From Pseudomonadales bacterium (lineage in GTDB: Bacteria; Pseudomonadota; Gammaproteobacteria; Pseudomonadales; UBA5518), in contig JACKOP010000002.1 of the NCBI GenBank assembly GCA_024234165.1, forward strand, positions 186,001 to 250,000: a stretch of 64,000 bases of DNA. Reading direction: 5' to 3'. The notes under the pieces are model-generated. The model was given only the letters and a program-made list of their open reading frames with translations. It was not told where the DNA came from and did no database searches. The position numbers and the translations under genes are program-made. This document shows, piece after piece, positions 36,889-45,181 of the stretch (position 1 is its first letter; each line of letters begins with the position of its first letter).

Positions 36889-37240
36889 GGCCATCCAGTA
36901 CGCGAAAGCGCGCGTGGCGAGTCTGAAGGTGTTCCTGTCGGATCCCGACGTGCCGATCGACACCAATCACCTGGAGCGCGGCCTGCGGGTGATCCCGACC
37001 GGACGGCGCAACTGGCTGTTCTGTTGGACCGAGATCGGTGCCGAGCGGGTGGCGGTGATCCAGAGTCTGCTGGTGACCTGCCGGCTGCACGGCGTGGATC
37101 CGTATGCCTACCTGGTCGATGTGCTGCAGCGCATCAGCGAGCACCCGGCCAGCCGTGTCGTCGAACTCACGCCGCGCGAATGGAAGACACGCTTCTCCCA
37201 CGATCCCATGAGATCAGTTCTCGCATACGGGAAGATATAA
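36886..37240 (+). pseudogene. IS66-family transposase (TnpC) C-terminal fragment (copy A)
   Basis: Reads AIQYAKARVASLKVFLSDPD, IDTNHLERGLRVIPTGRRNW, LLVTCRLHGVDPYAYLVDVL and ends SVLAYGKI. This is the end of the IS66 TnpC DDE domain plus its C-terminal tail. No TnpA, TnpB or left end is present. Joined directly to the murI fragment. Also in unit B (51.72-52.07 kb). Confidence 0.82.
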
Positions 37241-37414
37241 CGGTCTGGTTTGGCCGCTTACAGACGGACTGAGGTTGCGACATGAAGCGAGCCCCTGAAT
37301 ATGCCCGGGGCCAACGCTAGCAAACCGAACTGGCCGAACCTTTAGCCGGTCCATCATTTCACTACACCAAAGCAGCAATGATCGCTGCCGCTGGCTGCTA
37401 TAGTTCCGCGCTGC

Positions 37415-37501
37415 ATGAATACCCCCAAAGGCCTCGAGCCACTGACTGACGACGGCGTGATCACCGCTGTGAGCCGGGCCCTGAAGAGCGGCAAGGAGCT
37501 G
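37415..37501 (+). pseudogene. Truncated duplicate of RIO-kinase N-terminus (copy A)
   Basis: MNTPKGLEPLTDDGVITAVS and RALKSGKE match, with a few changes, the first 28 residues of the RIO-type kinase at 38066. The upstream CGCTGCATG is also shared. Similarity stops after GGCAAGGAG. The remainder of the open frame to 37651 is unrelated. A small partial tandem duplication about 650 bp upstream of the full gene, also present in unit B. Confidence 0.7.
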
Positions 37502-37625
37502 CAGGCCGGCCTGCTCCGGTGCGGCATCGACGCCCCGTTCGAGATGGACCGAAACCGCCTGACGTTCAAGAGCCACCTGTTCGGTGCGGGAGCGCACGAC
37601 CTGGAGGCGCTCATGGCAACAACGG

Positions 37626-37800
37626 TTACCGGAACCTGCGTCGCCCTCTGACGATCATCTGCAACGCGGCCAGGCCGGTCAGCAGCAACCAGCCGCCGGC
37701 CGGTACGCGAAAATTCCAGTGGGGGATTGTGCACCCTCGGGCAGGAAGCCCTGCAGCACAGTTTCCGGACGCTGGTGCCCGATTCGCACATTGATCCTGG
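37626..37800 (-). pseudogene. C-terminal fragment of a CTERM-sorted (PEP-CTERM-like) protein
   Basis: Minus-strand translation ends NFRVPAGGWLLLTGLAALQM followed by IVRGRRRFR and a stop. This is a VP-motif, one hydrophobic helix and an arginine-rich tail, the layout of PEP-CTERM/VPxxx sorting signals handled by exosortase. The rest of the protein is missing or frameshifted (run of Cs near 37727). An intact PEP-CTERM gene is at 61701-62489. Repeated in unit B. Confidence 0.45.
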
Positions 37801-37828
37801 CTGCGCCAGCGGCCTAGAGTCGCCAGTC

Positions 37829-38002
37829 ATGGATCGGGATGTTTATCAGCTCGAAGCCGAGGCGCAGAAGCTGCCGCAGGAAGACCGCGCGCGACTGGCC
37901 CGACACCTGATCGCCACGCTCGATCGCGGTGACGACCTGCATGACGGTCAGCCCTCGCTGGACGAAGCCGGTCAGCGTTTGTCGACCTGGCGTCCGGGAT
38001 GA
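37829..38002 (+). CDS. Addiction-module component-like small protein
   Basis: 57 residues: MDRDVYQLEAEAQKLPQEDR, ARLARHLIATLDRGDD and a short tail ending STWRPG. The LEAEALKLPxxERxxLAxxLIxSL pattern is that of the TIGR02574 putative antitoxin family, normally near 70-75 residues and paired with a RelE/ParE toxin. Here the C-terminus is short and no toxin gene follows. In unit B the tryptophan becomes arginine through a CCTGG to CACGG change. Confidence 0.6.
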   Translation: MDRDVYQLEAEAQKLPQEDRARLARHLIATLDRGDDLHDGQPSLDEAGQRLSTWRPG

Positions 38003-38065
38003 GAGTGCCGGTTGGATATCCCGGGCCTGCCCGAAGCGCCGCCGACTGCTGTAATCTTGCGCTGC

Positions 38066-38920
38066 ATGAAAACTCCCAAAGGCCTCGAGCCACTGATTGA
38101 AGACGGCGTGATCAGCGAGGTCATCCGTGCACTGAAAAGCGGCAAGGAAGCCTCGGTATACGTCGTGCAATGCGGGGCGGATCTGCGCTGCGCCAAGGTC
38201 TACAAGGACATGGGTCAGCGCAGCTTCCAGGCGCGCGCGCAGTACCAGGAAGGCCGCAAGGTGCGCGGCAGCCGGCAAGCCCGTGCCATGCGCCGCAGCA
38301 CCAACTATGGTCGCAAGGAACAGGAAATCGCCTGGAAGAACACCGAAGTCGAGGCGCTCTACCAGTTGGCGGCAGTCGGCGTGCGCGTGCCCGCCCCTTA
38401 CGGTTTCTTCAACGGCGTGCTGGTGATGGAACTCGTGACCAGTGCCGACGGCGGCTCGGCTCCCAACCTGGGTGAGGTCGATCTGTCAGCAGAGCTGGCG
38501 CGCGACTATCACCGCTTCCTGATCAGCCAGATCGTGCGCATGCTGTGTGCCGGCCTGATCCACGGCGATCTCTCTGAATACAACATACTGGTCGCAGCCG
38601 ACGGCCCGGTGATCATCGATCTGCCGCAGGTGGTGAGCGCATCGGGCAACAACAACGCACAGGCCATGCTGGCCCGTGACGTCGACAACGTCACCGCCAC
38701 CCTCGGCCGCTTTGCACCGGAACTGCTGGGCACACGCTTTGCCGGGGAAATGTGGGCGCTCTACGAGCAGGGCCTGCTGCGACCGGACAGCGTGCTCAGC
38801 GGCGAGTTCGTCAGCAACGAGGTCGCAGCCGACGTCGCCACCACCCTGCTCGCCATCGAGGACGCGCGCGACGAAGCACTGCGCCGTCAGCGCGGCCGTG
38901 CAGCCGCGGAGCAGGCATGA
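38066..38920 (+). CDS. RIO1-like serine protein kinase (PA4780 type)
   Basis: 284 residues. N-lobe: SGKEASVYVVQCGADLRCAK, with the invariant lysine in CAKVYKDM. The catalytic loop is LIHGDLSEYNILV (HxD with Asn) and the metal-binding site is VIIDLPQVVSA, all typical of bacterial RIO kinases. The start MKTPKGLEPLIEDGVI follows GCGCTGC. Its stop overlaps yceH by ATGA. Some members regulate stress or translation; the targets here are unknown. Unit B holds a frameshifted copy. Confidence 0.88.
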   Translation: MKTPKGLEPLIEDGVISEVIRALKSGKEASVYVVQCGADLRCAKVYKDMGQRSFQARAQYQEGRKVRGSRQARAMRRSTNYGRKEQEIAWKNTEVEALYQLAAVGVRVPAPYGFFNGVLVMELVTSADGGSAPNLGEVDLSAELARDYHRFLISQIVRMLCAGLIHGDLSEYNILVAADGPVIIDLPQVVSASGNNNAQAMLARDVDNVTATLGRFAPELLGTRFAGEMWALYEQGLLRPDSVLSGEFVSNEVAADVATTLLAIEDARDEALRRQRGRAAAEQA

Positions 38921-39570
38921 ATATCGAACTGACGGCCCACGAGGCGCGCCTAATCGGCTGTCTGATGGAAAAGGAAGTCACCACACCCGAGCAATACCCG
39001 CTGTCGCTCAACGCACTCACCAATGCCTGCAACCAGAAGAGCAACCGGGACCCGGTACTCGACCTCGCCGAGACCACGGTGCAGCAGGTGCTGGATGGAC
39101 TGCTGAAGAAACATCTGGTCAGTGACCGTTCCGGTTACGGCGGACGGGTGACCAAGTACAAACAGGTGTTCTGCAACATGGAGTTCGGACCCCTGCAGTT
39201 CACCGCCATCGAACGTGCGATCATCTGCGAACTGCTGGTGCGCGGGCCACAGACACCCGGCGAGTTGCGCACCCGCTGCAACCGCATGGCCGCCATCGCC
39301 GAGGTGAGCGAAGTCGAGACCGCACTGCACAGCCTCGCCGAAAACCTCAGCGGCCCCTTCGTGGTGAAACTGCCGCGTTTGCCGGGCACGCGTGACGCAC
39401 GCTGGGCCCATCTATTGAGCGGCGAAGTCCCGGTCACGCCGGTTGCAGACGAAACGCCGGCCAGCGCCGCACCCCGCAGCGGACTCGCCGAGCGGGTGCA
39501 ACAACTCGAGGCGCAGGTCGAAAGCCTGCAACAGGCGGTGGACGAAATCCGACGTCGATTGCTGACCTGA
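38917..39570 (+). CDS. yceH: YceH (DUF480) family protein
   Basis: 217 residues. Two winged-helix-like repeats: LTAHEARLIGCLMEKEVTTP, with YPLSLNALTNACNQKSNRDP, and LLVRGPQTPGELRTRCNRMA. A C-terminal coiled coil ends the protein (LAERVQQLEAQVESLQQAV). Family function is poorly known. ATGA overlap with the RIO kinase suggests coupled translation. Copies in B (frameshifted) and C (3' half only, 44216-44555). Confidence 0.9.
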   Translation: MNIELTAHEARLIGCLMEKEVTTPEQYPLSLNALTNACNQKSNRDPVLDLAETTVQQVLDGLLKKHLVSDRSGYGGRVTKYKQVFCNMEFGPLQFTAIERAIICELLVRGPQTPGELRTRCNRMAAIAEVSEVETALHSLAENLSGPFVVKLPRLPGTRDARWAHLLSGEVPVTPVADETPASAAPRSGLAERVQQLEAQVESLQQAVDEIRRRLLT

Positions 39571-39589
39571 GATCTCGGCAAGCCGGCCC

Positions 39590-39990
39590 TGCCCAAGGCA
39601 GTTTAGGCTCACCATGTCGCGCTGGGCGACGTTGACCATGCCGACGACATCATCACGATAAGCCGCCGGATCCGAGATGGTGGCCGTGTAAACAAACTGC
39701 GCATCGGCCCCGGGACGTACGCCCAGGAAGCCAGCCATTCCACCCTTTTTCTCGCCGCCCGTCAGGGTGAAGAAATCCGTGCCACCCAGCAGCGGTTCGG
39801 CCAGGCTCACGACGACATCACCATCCTTGGCCGGCGGCGCATTGTTGCCAAAGTTCGCCTTGTAGCCACCTGGAGCTGACTCACCCTTGGGACTTGCGGC
39901 CGGCGTACGAAAGGCAATACGTGACTGTCCCGGCAACAGGCCAACCTGCGCAATCGGCGCATGCCGCTTCGAAGGGTCCATTCGTCACGC
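39590..39990 (-). pseudogene. Unrecognised protein fragment between yceH and IS91 (copy A)
   Basis: Minus-strand reading gives FGNNAPPAKDGDVVVSLAEP, GGTDFFTLTGGEKKGGMAGF and TATISDPAAYRDDVVGMVNV without interruption. It has no start or stop of its own and runs into antisense of yceH. The composition suggests part of a larger enzyme or secreted protein; I do not recognise it. It is kept in all three repeat units, with an intact frame in A. Confidence 0.35.
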
Positions 39991-40195
39991 CGCTGAACCG
40001 TACCCAGCGGTTCAACGACGAATGCCCGATCCAGTTCCCCGTGCCCATTGGCGTTGGAGTGAACGCTCGCCAGAGGTAGTAACTCGCCTCCGAGAATCCG
40101 TGCCGATGGTCCGGCGCTTCACGCCCCGTTCTTGTGCTGGCGGGGAGCAGTCTTCAGACTGAACCACCACCCGCTTGCGCAAGGACGCGCAGCCG

Positions 40196-41665
40196 ATGCA
40201 TGCCCACGGCAGGGAAGCCGCCGGTGGACTCGTCTACGAGCGCCACCGCCCCGAGGAAACGCAACTCTACCGGCTGGTGGAGCGGCACTATCCCGCTTTC
40301 GTCGAACACTTGGCCGAACAGGGCAAGGCCTTGCCCGCGTACGTGGAGAAGGAATTCGAGGCATACCTGAAATGCGGGCGGCTCGAGCATGGGTTCTTGC
40401 GGGTGCGCTGCGAGTCCTGTCACTGCGAGCGACTCGTCGCCTTCAGCTGCAAGCGTCGTGGTTTCTGCCCGAGTTGCGGCGCGCGGCGCATGGCGGAGAC
40501 CGCCGCGCTGCTGGCCGACGAGGTGCTGCCGGCGCTGCCGCTCAGACAATGGGTCATCAGCTTCCCGTTCGCGCTCCGCTTTCTCTTTGCCTCGTGCCCC
40601 GAGGCGCTCGCCCGGGCGCTGGAGGTGATCTACCGCCTGCTGGCGACGCACCTCGCGCACAAGGCCGGGTTTGCGCGCAAGGAAGCCGCCACCGGTGCGG
40701 TGACGCTGGTGCAGCGCTTTGGCAGCGCGCTCAACCTGAACATCCACCTGCACCTGCTCTGCCTGGACGGTGTGTATACACAGCGTCCCGACGGGGGCCT
40801 GCGCTTCAGGCGGGTGAAGGCGCCGGATCGGGAGGAACTCGAGTGCCTGGTGCGGCGCATCGCCGAGCGGGTCGGTGGGGCGCTGGAGCGCATGGGCCTT
40901 CTCGCACGGGACGCCGATGCCGCCTGGCTGGATCTGCCCCCCGCTGAGGACGCGGATGCAATGACTCAGCTCATCGGCAGTTCGGTCACTTATCGCATTG
41001 CGCTCGGCCCGCAGGCCGGGCGCAAGGCGCTGATGTTGCGCACGATCACGCCGTTGGCGGGCGAGGACCCGACAAACGAGCGGGTGGCGAAGGCCTATGG
41101 ATTCTCCCTGCACGCGGGTGTGGGCTGCGAGGCGCACCAGCGCGAAGTGCGCGAGCGGCTGTGCCGGTACATCGCCCGCCCGGCGGTGGCCGAGCAGCGG
41201 CTCACGGTGAGTGTGCAGGGGAAGGTGGTGTACCTGCTCAAGACGCCGTACCGGAACGGGACGACGCATGTGGTGTTCGAGCCCCTGGACTTCATCGCCC
41301 GCCTGGCGGCGCTAGTGCCGCGCCCGCGCGTAAACCTGACGCGCTACCACGGGGTGCTCGCGCCGAACCACCGCTGGCGTGCCGAGGTGACGCCGGCCGG
41401 AAGGGGCAGGGGGAGCAGGGGAGCCGCGCAGCCCGGGAGGTCGGCGATCGAGCGGCATGCAGCGATGACCTGGGCGCAACGGCTGAAGCGCGTGTTCGAC
41501 ATCGACGTGGCGAGCTGCGTGCGCTGCGGCGGTGCGGTCCGTGTCATTGCCAGCATCGAGGACCCAGCGCTGATCGAGCGGATGCTGGCTCACGTGCGGG
41601 AGAGAGGCGCAAAGGTCGAGCCCGCGCGTGGCCCGCTGTCGACAGGGCCGCCGGTGATGGCGTGA
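40196..41665 (+). CDS. IS91-family (Y-type, rolling-circle) transposase, copy A
   Basis: 489 residues from the ATG at 40196 (MHAHGREAAGGLVYERHR). The N-terminal zinc-binding domain shows CGRLEHGFLRVRCESCHCER and GFCPSCGARRMAETAALL. The HUH motif is LNIHLHLLCLDGVY. The C-terminal part has YLLKTPYRNGTTHVVFEPLD, NLTRYHGVLAPNHRWR and a second CxxC, ASCVRCGGAVRVIASIEDP. IS91/ISCR enzymes nick one strand at oriIS, replicate by rolling circle and can carry flanking DNA when terIS is missed. This is the only uninterrupted copy in the window. Confidence 0.9.
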   Translation: MHAHGREAAGGLVYERHRPEETQLYRLVERHYPAFVEHLAEQGKALPAYVEKEFEAYLKCGRLEHGFLRVRCESCHCERLVAFSCKRRGFCPSCGARRMAETAALLADEVLPALPLRQWVISFPFALRFLFASCPEALARALEVIYRLLATHLAHKAGFARKEAATGAVTLVQRFGSALNLNIHLHLLCLDGVYTQRPDGGLRFRRVKAPDREELECLVRRIAERVGGALERMGLLARDADAAWLDLPPAEDADAMTQLIGSSVTYRIALGPQAGRKALMLRTITPLAGEDPTNERVAKAYGFSLHAGVGCEAHQREVRERLCRYIARPAVAEQRLTVSVQGKVVYLLKTPYRNGTTHVVFEPLDFIARLAALVPRPRVNLTRYHGVLAPNHRWRAEVTPAGRGRGSRGAAQPGRSAIERHAAMTWAQRLKRVFDIDVASCVRCGGAVRVIASIEDPALIERMLAHVRERGAKVEPARGPLSTGPPVMA

Positions 41666-41932
41666 GTGGCGCCTGCGCGAGGCGCGTGGATTGGGAGCAG
41701 GGACGCTGGCGATCGGCAGAGGCTGGTGCTGTGCCGAGGTGGGGCGTGGCGCGATTCGTTGAGGGATTTCGGGGTGTGGAAGAGTGCTCTGGCCAGGACA
41801 GGCAGGTCGTGAACGCTGTGAACGCCGACGATCCGCTGCTTCGACCCGATTCGAGCACTGCTGCAGCCTGGCGGGCAGGGTATCGAGCGGGATCGCTCCG
41901 GCCAGACAGGTGCTTTATCCTGCCTATGCGTC
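41666..41932 (+). repeat. IS91 3' flank with constant end (candidate oriIS), copy A
   Basis: 267 noncoding bases after the transposase stop, conserved in all three units. They end at TTTATCCTGCCTATGCGTC, where the three flanks diverge (ATGGACC in A, AATCCTCC in C, CGCTGCG in B). A fixed end downstream of the transposase is where oriIS lies in IS91 elements. Confidence 0.65.
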
Positions 41933-42246
41933 ATGGACCATATCGGCCCCCCGGACCCGCTACTGGTCGGCCGTGCCCACGTGGTGTACGAACGAGGTGA
42001 GCACGCCGGCAGCCCGCTGCTGTAAACCCGCACGGCCCCCATCGACCATCGACCTTGCCGCCCTCCGGGCGGCCATTTATCGAGACCGCGCCGAAGACCG
42101 GTAACTGCCATGGCCACGGGGCTGCGCCACTCCGGACACAGCATTTCCCGCCAAGACTGGATCGGGGAGACGCCCTCTTTCCCCCGCCCAGACAAGTTCC
42201 GAACTTTCCCTACGCCAATTTGAGACGAGCGGTTAAACTGCGGCGC
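41933..42246. other. Spacer between IS91 end and pabB-pabC
   Basis: About 310 bases. A 30-codon open frame starts at 41933 (MDHIGPPDPLLVGRAHVVYE) and stops at 42025, with no recognisable similarity and no ribosome site. The CCGCCCTCCGGGCGGCC palindrome near 42060 is a possible transcription stop. Otherwise nothing seen. Confidence 0.4.
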
Positions 42247-44043
42247 GTGAACGCCCAGCCCCCACCCCACCTTCGCCCTTTTCGACAACAATCTGGATGC
42301 CACCGAGGCGCGCGGCGCGCCTGCTTCTCACCGATCTGCAGGAAGCCATCGAGTGCCGCCACACGGACGACTGGCAGACTACCCTGCAACGCCTCGAGGC
42401 TGGCTGCCCGCCAAGGCGCACGGGTCGCTCTGGCCGCCAGCTACGAGCTGGGCTACGTGATCGAACCGCGCCTGCGCCCCTGCTCCCTGTCGGCAGTGGC
42501 CAACTGTTCACCGGCTGGATATTCAAGCAAGGCCAGTGGCTCAGCGATGAAGCCTGCGACGCCTGGCTCGCTACGCAGGCCGCAACGCCCGCTGGCGGCA
42601 CCAGCCACTGGCGGCCCGCATCCGCGAGGAAGACTACACCGGCGAGCATCGCCCGTATCCGCGAATACATTGCCGAAGGCGACTGCTACCAGTCAACTTC
42701 ACCTTCCCCTGTCAGGCCAGGCCTTCGGTGATCCGGCCAGCCTCTACCGCGCCCTGCGCGGGCCCAGCCAGTACGCTACGGGGCCTTCATCGGTCATGCC
42801 GGTGGCGCCATCCTGTCACGCTCCCCAGAACTCTTCCTCGAACGCCGGGGCCACACCCTGAGCAGCCAGCCGATGAAGGGCACCGCCGCACGCCATACCC
42901 CGCCGGCAGCCCTTGCCGCCTCCGAGAAGGACCGTGCAGAGAACATCATGATCGTGGACCTGATCCGCAATGACATGGGGCGCACGGCACCGCCGGAGGC
43001 GTGCGGGTCGAGGACCTCTTCCGCATCGATCCCTATCCCACGGTGTGGCAGATGACCTCCCGGGTCATCGCCGAACCGGTCATGCGGCAGATCTTGGGGA
43101 GATCTTTGGCGCCCTCTTTCCCTGCGGCTCGATCACGGGCGCGCCGAAGATCCGGGCCATGGAGATCATCCGCGAGCTGGAAGCCGAGGCCCGCGGCCTG
43201 TATTGCGGCGCCCTCGGCTGGATCCGCCAGGGTGGCGACTTCCGCTTCAGCGTGCCCATCCGCAGCCTTCTCATCGACAAGGCCGGCTCCGCGCGCCTGA
43301 ACGTAGGCAGCGGCGTGGTCTACGACTCCATTCCCGCCTCGGAATGGGCCGAATGCCATCTGAAATCGCGCTTCCTGACCGCGCTGCCCAGGGGTTTGCG
43401 CCTGATCGAAACCCTGCGCTACACCCCGGGCAGCACGCACGGCGGGGAGTCTTCCCTTCTGGACGAACACCGGAGTCGGTTGAAGGCCTCCGCACGCACC
43501 TTCGGCTTTCCTTTGAGGAGTCCGCCTTCCTGAACCTGCTCGACGGCATCAACGCAGACAAGGCCCTGCGCGTCCGCATCACTCTGGGACCCGAGGGCGA
43601 CTTCACACTGGAACAGGCCGATCTGGCGATGGGTGCCCCGGCAGCCAACGCAAGCATCGTGCTGTCCCCCTGCGCACCTCCAGCAGCGACATCCTCTTCC
43701 GCCACAAGACCACCGCCCGTGCGCTCTACGATGCAGAGCTGGCGCGAGTCATGGGCTTGGGGCATTTCGATGCGCTGTTCATGAACGAAACAGGGCGCGC
43801 TGACCGAAGGCGCCCGCAGCAATCTCTTCGTGGAGAGGGACGGTATTCTGCTCACGCCCCCCCCTTGAGGCGGGGGTGCTGAATGGGGTATTACGCCAGC
43901 ACTTGCTCCGGGAAGGCAAGGCACGGGAAGCGCATCTGAACCTGGACGACCTCCGTCAAGCGGAGGCCGTCTTCATGGGCAACGGCCTGCAGGGCTGGTC
44001 CGCGTCCGGCTGGAAAAACACGGAACAGACAGCCCCGGCCTGA
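42247..44043 (+). pseudogene. Fused aminodeoxychorismate synthase component I / ADC lyase (pabB-pabC), frameshifted
   Basis: Reading all frames in order gives a chorismate-binding domain (EYIAEGDCYQ, SQPMKGTAARHTPPA, IMIVDLIRNDMGR, GEIFGALFPCGSITGAPKIR, GSGVVYDS) followed by a class IV aminotransferase domain (FDALFMNETGALTEGARSNL, VFMGNGLQGW). This is the known PabB-PabC fusion, converting chorismate to p-aminobenzoate with a separate glutaminase. At least six single-base breaks occur, e.g. TACCAGTCAACTTC where family sequence YQVNF demands CCAGG. Either an unpolished good gene or a pseudogene. GTG start at 42247. Confidence 0.8.
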
Positions 44044-44053
44044 CCCCTGCGCC

Positions 44054-44215
44054 TTACTTGGCGCCCTTGCCCTTTCGGCACCACCACGGGCGCTCAACCA
44101 GCGTCTTGGCACTGGACGTGTCTTCCTTCAGCAGCAGTTGCACGCCGGCACGCAGCAATTCCGATTTGGTGCAGATGCGCCCGGCCTTGGCGAGGTTTCA
44201 CGCAGTTGCTTGAGC
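44054..44215 (-). pseudogene. C-terminal fragment of a small ribbon-helix-helix-like protein
   Basis: Minus-strand reading VLKQLRET, one base slip, then AKAGRICTKSELLRAGVQLL and LKEDTSSAKTL, ending GKGAK. KSELLRAGVxLL resembles the second helix of CopG/ParD-type proteins. The N-terminus is cut off exactly where repeat unit C begins (44216). Convergent with pabB-pabC. Confidence 0.4.
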
Positions 44216-44555
44216 ACTGCTGGTGCGCGGGCCACAGACACCCGGCGAGTTGCGCACCCGCTGCAACCGCATGGCCGCCATCGCCGAGGTGAGCGAAGTC
44301 GAGACCGCACTGCACAGCCTCGCCGAAAACCTCAGCGGCCCCTTCGTGGTGAAACTGCCGCGTTTGCCGGGCACGCGTGACGCACGCTGGGCCCATCTAT
44401 TGAGCGGCGAAGTCCCGGTCACGCCGGTTGCAGACGAAACGCCGGCCAGCGCCGCACCCCGCAGCGGACTCGCCGAGCGGGTGCAACAACTCGAGGCGCA
44501 GGTCGAAAGCCTGCAACAGGCGGTGGACGAAATCCGACGTCGATTGCTGACCTGA
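44216..44555 (+). pseudogene. yceH: yceH 3' half (unit C)
   Basis: In-frame from LLVRGPQTPGELRTRCNRMA to the normal end EIRRRLLT. The first 105 codons are absent because the unit starts inside the gene. Confidence 0.85.
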
Positions 44556-44574
44556 GATCTCGGCAAAGCCGGCC

Positions 44575-44985
44575 CTGCCCAAAGGCAGTTTAGGCTCACC
44601 ATGTCGCGCTGGGCGACGTTGACCATACCGACGACATCATCACGATAAGCCGCCGGATCCGAGATGGTGGCCGTGTAAACAAACTGCGCATCGGCCCCAG
44701 GACGTACGCCCGGGAAGCCAGCCATTCCACCCTTTTTCTCGCCGCCCGTCAGGGTGAAGAAATCCGTGCCACCCAGCAGCGGTTCGGCCGGACTCACGAC
44801 GACATCACCATCCTTAGCCGGCGGCGCATTTGTTGCCAAAGTTCGCCTTGTAGCCACACGGGCTGACTCACCCCTTGGGACTTGCGGCCGGCGTACGAAA
44901 GGCAATACGTGACTGTCCCGGCAACAGGCCAACCTGCGCAATCGGCGCATGCCGCTTCGAAGGGTCCATTCGTCACGCCGCTGAA
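44575..44985 (-). pseudogene. Unrecognised fragment between yceH and IS91 (unit C)
   Basis: Second copy of the fragment described at 39590-39990 (LGGTDFFTLTGGEKKGGMAG, AYRDDVVGMVNVAQRDM), with extra bases near 44828 and 44859 that break the frame. Confidence 0.35.
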
Positions 44986-45181
44986 CCGTACCCAGCGGTT
45001 CAACGACGAATGCCCGATCCAGTTCCCCGTGCCCATTGGCGTTGGGTGAACGCTCGCCAGAGGTAGTAACTCGCCTCCGAGAATCCGTGCCGATGGTCCG
45101 GCGCTTCACGCCCGTTCTTGTGCTGGCGGGGAGCAGTCTTCAGACTGAACCACCACCCGCTTGCGCAAGGACGCGCAGCCG

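Larger units (their letters stand above)
35514..41932 (+). repeat. Unit A: 6.4-kb duplicated segment, best-preserved copy
   Basis: Contains, in order, citE-like lyase, murI fragment, IS66 fragment, partial RIO kinase, CTERM fragment, antitoxin-like ORF, RIO kinase, yceH, unknown fragment and IS91-type transposase. It is repeated as unit B (50346-56755). Its last 2.7 kb (from 39231) is repeated as unit C (44216-46913). All three stop at the same sequence, CCTRTGCGTC. Genes here are mostly intact, whereas B and C carry many indels, so A is the likely donor or simply the best-sequenced copy. Confidence 0.9.

Noticed and set aside
37829..38002. Functional toxin-antitoxin module
   Set aside because: Only the antitoxin-like ORF is present, with a shortened C-terminus. 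The next gene is the RIO kinase, not a RelE/ParE toxin.
41933..42025. 30-codon ORF starting directly after the IS91 end
   Set aside because: No ribosome-binding site, no recognisable similarity, and length within chance for this GC content.
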